In this document: positions 1-10,059 of the stretch, piece after piece
Position numbering within the stretch: the first letter of the stretch is position 1
How the letters are laid out: every line of letters starts with the position of its first letter
Assembly: GCA_950295325.1 (NCBI GenBank)
Contig: OX485807.1
Location: 34,008,440-34,072,439 of the forward strand
Length of the DNA: 64,000 nucleotides
Direction of reading: 5' to 3'
DNA from: Polytrichum commune
Taxonomy: Eukaryota > Streptophyta > Polytrichopsida > Polytrichales > Polytrichaceae
Position numbers and translations under genes: made by a program
The notes under the pieces: generated by a model
Told to the model about the DNA's origin: nothing
The model's database searches: none
What the model saw: only the letters and a program-made list of their open reading frames with translations

Positions 1-352
1 TCCCCTCATGGCCAGTCCAAATTCCCAATCCGATTGTAATTTCAATCCTCCGGCAATTATCCGATGGACCAGAAAATGTCCCAGAAATGTAGCCGACTCT
101 TCTTGTGAGTTATTGGATTTCAGCTGGAAAAAGTATTCAAATACTGGCCAATACCGGGGAAATGGTAACCGATACCCTCCGGGTCATGAGCATGGGTATC
201 TGAATGCAGGTAGGTATCGAGGGATGCAGGTCAAGGCTTCGAAGATGAACGGCAACTTGCTCCGCGGCGGAGCCTCCATCCTCCGGTGCTCCGCAGAGTG
301 CTAAAGGGCGTGTTCTGTTCAAAATACTATTAAACAAAAACTTTGTAATCGA

Positions 353-544
353 ATGTCTACATCTAACTTAGAAAGTATGATGCATGCTGCTATAGAAGGC
401 CCAGACAATGATTTTGATGACATTCTAACAAGTGCTCTAGAACTTTGGAAGGATGCTGCTAAGTTTCGCTATTTGTATAGCAATCCGAGCGCTATTTGTT
501 TGGGGCATCTGATGATGCACTTGAGGAAGTACCCTAAACCTTAA
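353..544 (+). pseudogene. possible hAT transposase C-terminal fragment
   Basis: A 63-codon open frame reads as a short C-terminal tail. An 'ESMMHAAIEGPDNDFDDI' stretch is followed by 'ALELWKD' and a basic end. Tails of the form 'hxxIxIEGP..DFDF..A...W' are characteristic of one hAT transposase group, to which this is similar by eye. No zinc finger, catalytic core or CERxFS dimerisation block is visible nearby, and the sequence upstream is not coding in this frame. If the assignment is right, only the last exon-sized piece of a dead element remains. It could equally be a chance open frame. Confidence 0.3.
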
Positions 545-3393
545 ACTTTTTGAATTATGCAACCTTTCCATGACCAAATCCAATTGATTCTATGAAGAAT
601 TGGGGGACCCTTGGCCTTCAAGCGGTGAAGGCATTGCTAGGTTCAATTCTTGCCAAGGATATTAACTCTTTAAATTTAAAGTTTTGACATGCCTTTCTTT
701 TCACTTATTCAAGATTTTGTACTAAGAAATGATTTCTAATAACTTTTCATATATTTTTTAAACAATTAGTGCCGATATGAATTCCATTTAATCAGATATT
801 GGCCAGTGAAAATATGAAAATATAGGCAATTGGCCGATTAATTTTACAAAAGACCGGCTCTTGCCGATGTAAATTGGAAAAAATCCGACCCTTCGTAGCA
901 ACTACCAGCAATTAGCCACTAAGGCTTCAAAAACTTCCCGAACTCTATTGCCAACTAGGCTCGGCACTAGATAATGTCGATGGTGTGAAGGTTGTGTTTT
1001 TTAAACCAACTTTTAGGCTTAGCTAAAGTCAGGTGGGGAGAGGGGGCATTAGGATGGCATCCAAGTCTCACAGCTTGGTGATGACTGCCAAGGGTAAGAG
1101 GTGGCAATGTGGTAGTGGGCAACACCAAAGAGGTGTGCCAAATGTTGCACAAGAAGTCCTTAGGGCCGCTGAAGAGGCTATTGGAGAGCAAATGTGAATT
1201 CAGTCAAGTGGATGTTAATTGCACAGTTGCCAACTCATGCCCTTATCACACCAAATTGAAAGTGCAGTTTTTTGTAGGTGAATTAGTCTCCCATATTGAC
1301 TTTCATGACGAGCCATCATCGTCCAAACTATATGAGAATGCCGAAGATGGTCATAACTTGCACTCTGACGTCCATGTTTGGACGCATGGGACCCACCACC
1401 AAAAAACTTGTGATTTGTCCACATGGCTCAGGTTTGTTGCCCCATAACTATTTTTAGCTGTTGGGGAGGTAGGACAACCATGCGAGCAGCTGTACATCAC
1501 AACAAAAATATCAAGCAAGCCGAGATGTTGGTGTGAACAACTTGGCATTTGGCCGTGGCGGCATCTCCAACTATTTCACATCTGGAAGTTGACGGAAAGT
1601 TGGTGTGATCAGAGCATCAATTTGTGTGTAGTTGCCCCCACATGTCTTCTTAGTGTCTGTCCTCAACTACATACTACTCATATTTAGGTATCCAATGAAA
1701 CCCTACAAATTGGGGGGGGGGGGGGAGGGTAGAGCACAAATCAAAGATGTGCTATAAAGCATGATGTAAGAAAATAATTTTGAGATTTGCACACATAAAG
1801 AAATTTTGAAGTGCGATGTGTAGACTACATCTATAAGGTTGACATTACGATTTCAATTTACAGGCCCTTTACAGGTCTTACCAAAGATAATATCAAATCA
1901 TATTGCTTCCAAATATTCACCAAGATCACTTGAGATAGCTTTTCATGGGCCCTTCACGAGTTTAAACTACACTAAATATTGTATTAATGTCATAGGGCAT
2001 TTTATGTCGACGTGTTAACTTGCGTAATGACAATTATTATGGAATAAGTTTACAAGTACCATCATCTCAACTTACTTTAGTTCATCCAAATGCGAATGAT
2101 TGAAATACAAGTTGGTGTAGTATGCATCCTATCATTTATCTTAACATATGTTGCTAGGGATGATTGAAATTTGAATGAATAACCACATAGTGATAATAAT
2201 TGCAACCTTGTAATTGTCTCAAGGGGTGGACTCTTCATTGAAACCTAAACAATGTGCGTGGGTTGATATGAAATTAAACCCCATGTATATGAGAGGTTAT
2301 AAATGAAAAATGTATATGCATTAATGGCATGCTAGAAAATGGACTCGTGTATTTATACTAAGATTTAAAAAATTGATGTGGTAAATGTCTCCACTACATA
2401 TACCAATAAAATAAATATATAAATAAATAAATATATGCCCTTTAATACACATAAAAATCACATTCACTTTCCAATGAGAAAGTCATTGAATTTTATTTTT
2501 TTACATCCATAGCATGTAACTCAACAATTGCATCCATCAAACAAAGACAAGAGCATAATATGTTAGCCACAATTTGGAGAGAAAAACTCAAGGAAGTCCA
2601 TGAGCGCTCCAAGAGCCTCTAGTATGCAAATACTAAAAACCCATAACCCAAATGCAAACCCTAACAAGAACATACATGATAGTCATTAGAGGACTACGAC
2701 AATATGAAAACAATGGATGAAAACATGAATTGGATGAAACTAATACTTCTATTATCAAAATTTTCTCTAAACCTTAGGGCCCCCCTTTTATACATCTACC
2801 TTTACTTTAGAAATTTTAATAGCCTTTCTAAATGTACATACTAGAGAAAAATAATACCTCTCCCTTATGTATACTATGTGCGCTAATGCCTCAAATAATA
2901 CCCTTTCTTACACTCGTGTTAGTTCGTATGCGGTATGAAAAGTCCACCCCCGGGTGTAATTGTAAAATGTCCAAAAATTGTTTAAAAGGGTTGACAATTC
3001 ATTTTAGGGTTACATTTAGTGTTCACAAGCGGTTTACAATTAGTATTGAGCAAAATGAATGGAATTGGTGACACTAAATACAATATTTACTGTAGTCCTC
3101 AAACAGGGTGGACAAAACCAACATAATTGAATTCACAAGCCTAGTTGTTACTTGTTCTAAACAATCATGTTTGAACACTTTGAAAACCATACAAAAATGT
3201 CGATAAGAGAATTTTAAACACCGTCTAGTAGAGGTGAGTTGGAAGCTTTAATTGGAAAAAAAAAAAAAAAAAAAAAAAACTACAAATGGATTAAGTCTCG
3301 ATTGAGAAAGATCTTATTGGATATTTGCAAAGCAACTTAAGGAAAACTCGTACCTACACCAACATCATAGCTCAATGCGTTTTGGAGCAATAA
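545..3393. other. gene-free, low-complexity intergenic DNA
   Basis: No convincing coding frame is seen. Small open frames here (for example 1109-1447 and 2832-3071) show no recognisable domain. Simple tracts include a run of 14 G at 1712-1725, an AT-rich AAAT-type stretch near 2404-2440 and a 24-base A run at 3256-3279. The A run may be the tail of an unrecognised retroposon, but I could not define its other end. Confidence 0.5.
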
Positions 3394-3891
3394 GGGCCAC
3401 TTCACACACGAGACTGAGAGCCTGTGACCATACCACTTCAAGCACTCTCATTGGTGGAAAAGGCGGAGCCGGTCCAAGTTCACTTCACACTACACTCGAG
3501 GGACCAACAGAGGATGTGAATGCAAGGTGGATGTAGAGTCGACATGGATTCCTACATGGCATTGAATGGATCATGTTTCATGGTCACTTGGATTGTTTTT
3601 GAAAATCATCTTTTGGAGGTAGGTCTAACACAAAACCGGGAGACCATGGCACTCTGAACGCTCACAACTGTTGATTTATTCTATTTTATTATATGTGAGG
3701 ACCCGCATGAATAGAAATTCATTGAAATAGCATTTGGTTGAGGGCCCGGTCACATATGACTTCCCACTGCACTTGAGGGTCTGTGATCACACTACATGAT
3801 TTGGAGGTGTGTTGGGACAGCCTTTGGACACTTTCTTTTGGGCTCTCACAATTTCATGGTCATGGCTCTTGGCTCGTGTGTGAAGTGGCCC
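3394..3891. mobile_element. Tourist-like (PIF/Harbinger-type) MITE with TAA target duplication
   Basis: The left end reads GGGCCACTTCACACACGAG (3394-3412) and the right end carries its exact reverse complement (3873-3891). The inner TIR continues imperfectly: 'gagagcctgtgaccat' on the left matches the reverse complement of the 'atggtcatggctct' region on the right. Both ends are flanked by TAA (3391-3393 and 3892-3894). A 3-bp TWA duplication and GGGCC-type termini are the known signature of PIF/Harbinger and Tourist elements. The 498-bp interior holds no transposase, so this is a non-autonomous copy. Confidence 0.75.
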
Positions 3892-3894
3892 TAA

Positions 3895-4519
3895 GTTACT
3901 ATGTAGAGGATGGTGGCAGGTGTGGAAATTAAATAGCTATACGTGGGAAACAATTGGTATAACAGTCGTATAGGTTTGAAAATCTCAGTTTGTATGTTTA
4001 AAGCGATGACAATAAAACTTGGGCTTTAAAGGTCTAAAAGAGCAAATGTATACCTACCTTAAGATGGATCTATACTCAAGAAACTCCAAAACTGAGCGAT
4101 TTCATTAGCTGAGAGCAAAATTTTGGATCCAAGAAGTTTACTCCAGATATTGGAAGGTATGAAGAAATGGAGTGGCGTTAGTGTGGCATCACTATCTTGT
4201 CAATTTTTGGTGGTTCGCAATCATAAATAGGTATACACCTTATAGTTTGAGAAAGTAGTTTACAAACTTGGATCCAATTTTGAGTTCGAATGTTAAGTTC
4301 TTGGACTAGGAGACTAAAAGAAACCCACATTGTGTATTGATTTTTGATGAATTTTGGAGCAATAAGGGGCGCTTCAACTGGGGGTCATTGGGGAAGGGGG
4401 GGGGGGTTCCAACAAAATTAACAATCCTTTTGGTAGAGAGGTTGAATTGGACCGAAGGCCTTTAGATGAGGGTCCAAGACCAAGAAGAGGCAAAGTGAGG
4501 TGTTCCCTACATGATATTG
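3895..4519. other. intergenic DNA between MITE and LINE
   Basis: No gene is seen. The sequence just outside the MITE at 3394, 'ttttggagcaataagg', recurs at about 4352-4367 next to 'ggcgcttcaac'. This hints at a second related insertion boundary, but no matching opposite end was found. A run of 10 G lies near 4397-4406. The 3' end of the LINE fades out at about 4520. Confidence 0.4.
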
Positions 4520-7018
4520 TTTTGGAAGGAAACAAGATTGGTTTTCCTTGATGCAGGGATTTGTTTTTGTTTATAACAATGTTTAAAAAATAAGAAGAGT
4601 AATTTATGGAAGCGTGGAGGCATGTTTTTTAGAATTGAATTGGGTATTTTATCTGGGCCTGGGCTTTGTTATTACTTAGGTTTTTAAGACAAAAGTCGTA
4701 TATTTCTTGGTCAAAATACGTGTGTAGGGGGGTTTGGGGTTCTCCTTGTTTGTCAATGATGTATCCGTCTAAGTCATGCCATGGATATTGCCGGACTCCA
4801 CATGTGCAGTGTAGTGGGTGTGTATTTTGATATTGGCATGTGAGAACTGTAGGACGGTTACTGATGGATTGTTGCGTATATATTTCTGCTGCGATGTCTT
4901 ATGGGTTAGTTAATATATTGTTTTGTCTATCAGTGATGGAGTCCAGGGGTGAAGTTTCAGTGTTCTTGAAGACTTTTCGATTTATTTTTTTGGGGTTTTT
5001 TTCATACATTTGACGGTATTTTGATACGGACTTTAGAATGCAGTCTTTGGTGTATTTTGTGGTGATTTTCCTGGCTTCTTTATTTGTATTTTTTGCGATG
5101 GTTGCTATGGCATCAATCCATTCAGTAGGAGGTGCCGTTGTGACAGGTGGGTATGGGATGTTTGTGTGTTGGTGGTTTCGTATATCGGTTAGGATGGGGT
5201 GTGCTTGCCAGAGTGGATCGTGTTGTGCAATGTATATGGTTTTCCTGATGAGGTGATATGTGTTGGGGTGTCGTTTCCATTTTCTCGCAAGTTTGCGTGG
5301 CAAAACCCACCTTGTTGTGATGTTCTGTTCATAAGGTTGGGTAGTGGGTCTGCTTTACAGGTTTCTTCAATTGTTTCTGAAATTTTGTATACAATGTGGT
5401 CGAGTGTTGTACAGGCTTCCGCCCATTGATCCGGGCTTAAGTGTTGGTGGTTTTCGAGTAGGGTGGTAAGGGCTTTTATTTGTGCGGAGTTTTCTTCGAA
5501 GAATGTTATGTTGAATTTTTCGATGTTTTCTGGTGGTATTGGGTTTAGTATTCTAGTTGGTGACGTGTTTGTGGGGGGTGGGGATCTGGCTATAAGGGTG
5601 TTGTGGGGGATATGTAGTACAACTGGATAATGGTTTGAATTTAGATTCATGTTTGTGTTTGTGGTAGAAATGAATTTGCTGTTGTCTGGTGAGTGAATGT
5701 AGAATCCATCTATTAGACTTGTTGATGTGTAATTATAGCCTCCTTGCCTGGAGATGCTAGTGTTAGTTGGGATATATTCTAGGTTGAGTGATGCGGTGAA
5801 AAATTTCCATTGGTAATCTTCTTCTTGTGGAGGGGTGTTAATGTTGTTATTTTGTCTGCCTCTAAGTGCGATATCTCGGTTAAAGTCCCCATATAATGTA
5901 TACATGTGATTGGGGTGTATAGTGATTTCGTTAGTGATTTCGTTCTTAAGGTGTGGAATGAGGCATGTGTCTTCTAAGTGTGTAGGCATGTATATGTGTA
6001 TGATTAGCCAAGGTATTAGTCGATGGTTGTTTATTTTAATTATTTGTAGGTATGGGGATATATTTATTGGCGTGGGAATTTTGGTGATATTCCCAGGGAA
6101 TGCATATTTCTTGTGGATAAGTGTGAGTAAGCCTCCTCTTCCGGGGGTATAAGGCATTCTTTGTTGTATGCATCTTGTGAGTGCATGTGTGTTGTTGAAA
6201 ATGAGTTTAAATTCTGGAAATAGGTTTTGTATGTATTTTGTAGATTTATTTGCAGTTAGTTTGGTTTCTTGGATATGTATGATTGCTGTGTTGTTTAGCG
6301 AGTTGTTTATTAGGCTTTGTAGGTTTGGTAATGATGTGTTGAGTGATGACGCATTCCATGTTATTATGTTTGTTTCGTGCTCGGTGTCGGTGTTAATTCT
6401 TGGGGTTGGTGTGGGAGTAGCTGGGGGTGGGGGTGGATGTGAATATTCGTTGATGCTTTCTAGGCATCGGAGTGCTTCGGTGATCAATTGATTTGGGAGG
6501 AAGGGAAATTTATTTTGAAGGGTGATTGGTGTTGGTGTAGTATCTTGGTTGTGGATAAATTCATATATCTCTGTGTTTATTGAATTTTTTGGGTATATTA
6601 TATCTTGATTGTTTTCTACAAAAGTTGTGTAGGGGTGAGGTGTTGATATATGCCTTTCGGGGGGGTTGGTGAGGTTGGCCAATCTGATAATCAATGTGTT
6701 CGTCCATATGTTATTAAAGTGGTAATTTTGGGGTTGGACTAGTATGGTATTGCATGTGTCTATTGAGGGGTGGATGGTGATGATTAGAGCGTATAGCATA
6801 TGGGTTAGTGGTGATTGCTTTTGTGTTTGGATGTATTGATGTAAATGTGGGTAGGTGGTTATTGTTTGAGGGTGTAGTGGGTGTGTGTTTTTTAGTATGG
6901 GGGCAAATGTGTTTGCTATGTGTTGGTATTCAGGTTGTAGTTTTATAATGTTTGGAATGAAGTAGATGTTGGCTATTTTTTTGTGTGTAGCAGGGTGTGT
7001 ATGTAGGATGTTAGGCAT

Positions 7019-7063
7019 TGGTCCGGGGTTGGGTTCTATGTCCCCGCATTTTAGCAATTCTAG
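7019..7063 (-). other. 2A ribosome-skipping peptide motif (D-I-E-x-N-P-G-P)
   Basis: Codons on the minus strand read LELLKCGDIEPNPGP, ending with the proline codon at 7019-7021 and followed at once by ATG. The core D-(V/I)-E-x-N-P-G-P is the complete published 2A consensus. The ribosome releases the chain after glycine and resumes at the final proline. The upstream hydrophobic helix-like stretch (YYFINKLELLK) fits the need for a helix in the exit tunnel. Skipping would free a leader of 273 residues (from 7840), 242-31 residues from later starts, down to a 31-residue leader from the ATG at 7114. The endonuclease-RT polyprotein would then begin P-M-P-N. The motif is seen directly; activity is inferred. 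Confidence 0.9.
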
Positions 7064-7300
7064 TTTGTTAATAAAGTAGTATCCGTGGGAATGGAGTGTT
7101 TTTGGATTTGTCATATTTGTTTTTAGATATATTATGATTGTAAACTTGGTTGTAGTAAAGAGGTTAGGTATAGCGGGTATGATGTTTTCTATTTGTTTGG
7201 GTGAGAAGTGTGAGTTTGTATTTTTTATAGATTTTTGGCTTGTTATTGAGTTAGGTCTCCAGTTATTTATGAAGTGGTATGTGTTATTAATTGTGTGGCG

Positions 7301-7619
7301 AGGCCGGTAGGCCGAGGCCATTGTATCTTTTGGGTGAGGTTGGTATTTTGAATGAGGGTTTAATAGGTGTTTGAAATAGGGTTTGTGATGGTGTTTGATG
7401 TTGAGGTGAGGTTTATTTAAGGTGAGTAGTTTATATTTACTTTTTGTAAATAGATTAGGTAAGACAAATATTGTTTTTTGTGTAGTTTTTGGGAGGTAGT
7501 GTATAGGTTTAGTATTTTGGTGGGTAGACTTTGTGATTGTGTTAATGATGGGGTTAAGGGAGTGGTAGTGTATATATCTTGTTAGTTTTATTTTGTAGCA
7601 AGGCCGGTAGGCCGAGGCC
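7301..7619 (-). repeat. 300-bp duplicated module marked by a GC-rich 19-mer
   Basis: The 19-mer AGGCCGGTAGGCCGAGGCC occurs identically at 7301-7319 and 7601-7619, exactly 300 bp apart, inside very AT-rich sequence. Because 300 is a multiple of three, both copies read ASAYRP in the same frame. The downstream protein segments align weakly (for example LPNLFTKSKYKLL against IPNLFTTTKFTII), so this looks like an old tandem duplication in which only the GC core has stayed identical. It may be a 5'-leader monomer or promoter-like block rather than protein. The core contains nested GGCC and CCGG motifs. Confidence 0.7.
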
Positions 7620-7857
7620 GTATTGTGTACTTTGTTGTATTGGATAGTATATTGTTGTATTGTGAGTAAATAGATTTGTTTTTGTGAGGTGTTGGGGGGG
7701 TTTTCTTTGTGAATTTTTGATGTTATAGTATTCATGAATACTATAGGTAGGGTTTTATTTTTAGTATATATTAATAATTTAATTATGTTTTTGTTTTTAG
7801 TATATAAATATACTATAAGTACTTTATAATTGTACGCCACCGGGATGTTTGTCGAAA

Positions 7858-9477
7858 TTAGTTTGTCAAGTCCATATTGTTTTCAATTTCCGATATGTCC
7901 GGATGTGCCGCTTCGATAGCATCCAAAGTAATTTTCATTTGCCTTTGAAGGAGTTGTATTTGGAGTTTGGAATTCTTGTTTGACTCCGCTTGCACATGGT
8001 CGGCATAAACCTTTGCCTCTTGTACAATCTCATCTTTAAGGTTCACCATTTCCTTTCGTATTTCATCCGTCCCCTTTTTTACCGCTGCTTCTACCATCTT
8101 GTTGAGATCTTTGTTGGTGATATTTTGGTGCGGTCCATTCTCCAGAGCTTGGATGGTGTTTGCAAGTGCGGTGTTCACGTCTGAAAATCCAAGTCTAACT
8201 AGCTTTTCTTTACTAGATGCATTTATCCCGTCTAGACTTTTTGGATGGGGGTAAATTCAACATATTTACCAAATATTTTTTCATTTTTCTTAACAACTTT
8301 CTTGTAGACAAACGAGTTGAGGCATTTGACATTGCATGAGCCCGTATGCTTCCCGTTTTCAAGTCTAAAGTAAAAACCGAAAACATTTAGTTTTCCCATG
8401 CATTTTCGGATTCCTTCTTCGATTTGTATGGTTGTTTTTACCTTATTGAGGTTACGGGCAATTAGAATGAGTGCATTATTTCGGGCTTTATCATCTTCTG
8501 AGAGTTTTTAGTTACTTGCAAAGTTTACATCTACTATTTCATTGAAAAACGAAAGTTTGAGTGGTTTAATTCTTTTGGCTTCCTATGGAGAGGGTGCTTT
8601 AATCCAAGCAAACTCTGCATTCGCCGATTTTTGCACATTCGTTATTTCAAAGTCAAGGCCTCGTCGAAATCCATCCCCAACTATTTCTACAAACAAAGTA
8701 TACCATTCTTTACCCTTGATTGACGGGGTTGTGACTTTGACGGAGAGCATGGATGCAATTGCAATGGTATCAAAGGATTTACACACTTTGCCTATAGCAT
8801 GCGTAAATTGGCCAAGCTTGAGGATGAAAGGTCTCAATCCACAGAGAAGGCCATATCCATCCATTTTAGGGTTTTTAAGGTGGAGTTTAATAATTCCACT
8901 CCATCTTTTGGTCCCATGAAAACAAATGACAGCTATGGGCTCTCCTAGGACTTCCCTGACCTCTATCCTCATTGTTTTTAGTCTATCCTTTGTTAAGTTG
9001 AGTATCACATCTCTATCCAATTCTATTCTTTCAATTTCAAAATGGATAGATATGTGATAGTCCAAAGCAAATCCATGGTCACCCACTTCCACATCCGAAG
9101 GAATTTGGGTGAGATTGTAGTGCATTCCCTCCTTACCATCCGTTCGTATAGAAGGCCACTCTTCTTGGGCAACGAACGGAAAGGAGGGAGATGACTCCAC
9201 CATTTCATGTGCTTCAGACTCACACATACCTTTTTTGACTAACTCAGTGAAAGAAGGTGTTTGAATGAGAGGCATGTTGGCAAATTTTGCAATTGTGTTC
9301 ATAGTTTGAAAACCAAGCCAATAGGGGGGGGCGTGTTCTTTTAGTGGGTGCTATTCCTTTAACCTTCTTTTGACTTGACAATACCACAGCAAGCATTGGA
9401 CGTTTTCCACTTGTAGATTCTATATTTTCATTTTCAAACAATTTACGGGATGATGAGGTTGGGGTGATGGTTGCCAT
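7858..9477 (-). pseudogene. retroelement ORF1-like protein, decayed
   Basis: Pieces in different frames join into one protein-like reading. It begins at an ATG at 9475-9477 (MATITPTSSSRKLF), shifts frame in the C run at about 9326-9333, and runs from 9302 to a TAG at 8583-8585. It continues in frame past a TAA at 8508-8510, then shifts at the C5 run (8247-8251) to finish at 7858. The middle part has a compact domain with 'ICFHGTKRWSGIIKLHL', 'GYGLLCGLRPFILKL' and 'GLDFEITNVQK'. The next part has a second, possibly RRM-like block ('NNALILIARNLNK', 'KYVEF'). The end is a charged coiled-coil-like tail (roughly 8180-7860). I recognise the style of a plant LINE or retroelement ORF1 but cannot name the family. 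Base composition is balanced, unlike the G-poor ORF2 17 bp downstream, so the two may be one bicistronic element or two abutting elements. Confidence 0.55.
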
Positions 9478-10059
9478 TCTGATATAAGCAAAGCAAACAA
9501 ACATTTTGTACTTTAGTTTTGAATGAGGTATACTTCTTATTTTCTTTCCTCTAATTTCTTTCCACAAATTAAGTTGTGGGCCTTTTAGGAATTGAGAGTG
9601 AAAGAAGAAGTGATTTGCATGTTCTAACATCATATGAGTACTAGTATGAGTACTACTTGCATTCATCCTATGATAACACCTTTTTCTATTCATATGAATC
9701 TTCATATTAGTATTTATAAATTGGTTGTAAGTGCTCTTATGTAGATTATGATTTGTCACAACTCTAACATTCCATACATCTCCTAAGCATTTGAGCCAAG
9801 TATAACTGAAAGCACAAGCATCTACCGTTACTACCATGGATCCATTATTTCTAATGGGACATTCATTTATGGTATGAACATTAAGGTTGTTATACCATAC
9901 CTTTGGATTTATGACGTTCTTGTATGTGTTTTTAAAGCAAGAGTTTGTAAGGCATTTCCATGTGGTGTGAGAGTTGACACTATGAGAGTATATCCAGTAT
10001 GGTGTGGCTAGTACTAGCCACATAATGATAACAAGGTAGGTTGCATATGCAACCTTCAT
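9478..10059 (-). other. in-frame open extension upstream of the ORF1-like gene
   Basis: The ORF1-like frame remains open for 194 codons above the MATITPT start, beginning MKVAYATYLVIIMWLVLATPYW, a stretch that looks like a signal peptide or membrane helix. The rest is rich in His, Asn, Thr and Cys with no domain I know. It may be a leader region of the element that happens to be open, or a real N-terminal extension. I favour non-coding leader because the predicted composition is odd and a conventional start follows. Confidence 0.3.

Larger units (their letters stand above)
4525..7735 (-). pseudogene. LINE ORF2-like polyprotein with 2A motif, endonuclease and partial RT
   Basis: One frame stays open from a GTG at 7840 to 5189 (883 codons). 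ATG starts in it are at 7735, 7321 and 7114. Counting from 7840: two copies of a roughly 100-residue module (from about 75 and 175), the 2A motif GDIEPNPGP ending at residue 274, a possible winged helix (about 424-463), a PPPPPATPTPTP linker (469-480), then the endonuclease (about 490-745). Endonuclease landmarks are NIITWNASSL, IQETKL, GRGGLLTLIH, LYGDFN (649-654), LIDGFYI and SNHYPV (735-740). The usual SDH is SNH here. A 1-nt indel in a T run near 5305 shifts frame to the linker (to 4901), followed by an in-frame TAA (4899-4901). The same frame continues to NNKA, where a 1-nt loss near 4660 disrupts the NNKAPGPD RT motif. 'IPNSILKNMP' and 'IPASRKTNLV' follow, then homology ends. The element is dead, but its front 2.6 kb is intact. 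Confidence 0.85.
4520..7850 (-). mobile_element. non-LTR retrotransposon (APE-type LINE), 3'-truncated
   Basis: A minus-strand element keeps a long 5' region, an AP-endonuclease domain, the endonuclease-RT linker and only the first RT motifs before homology is lost near 4520. The coding strand is strikingly rich in A and C and poor in G across the whole length, unlike flanking DNA; this contrast marks its extent. The 5' edge abuts the end of an ORF1-like pseudogene at 7858. No poly(A) tail or target duplication was found, so the boundaries are approximate. Retention of the 5' part with loss of the 3' part is the reverse of usual 5' truncation. It points to later deletion or replacement rather than incomplete reverse transcription. 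Confidence 0.85.
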
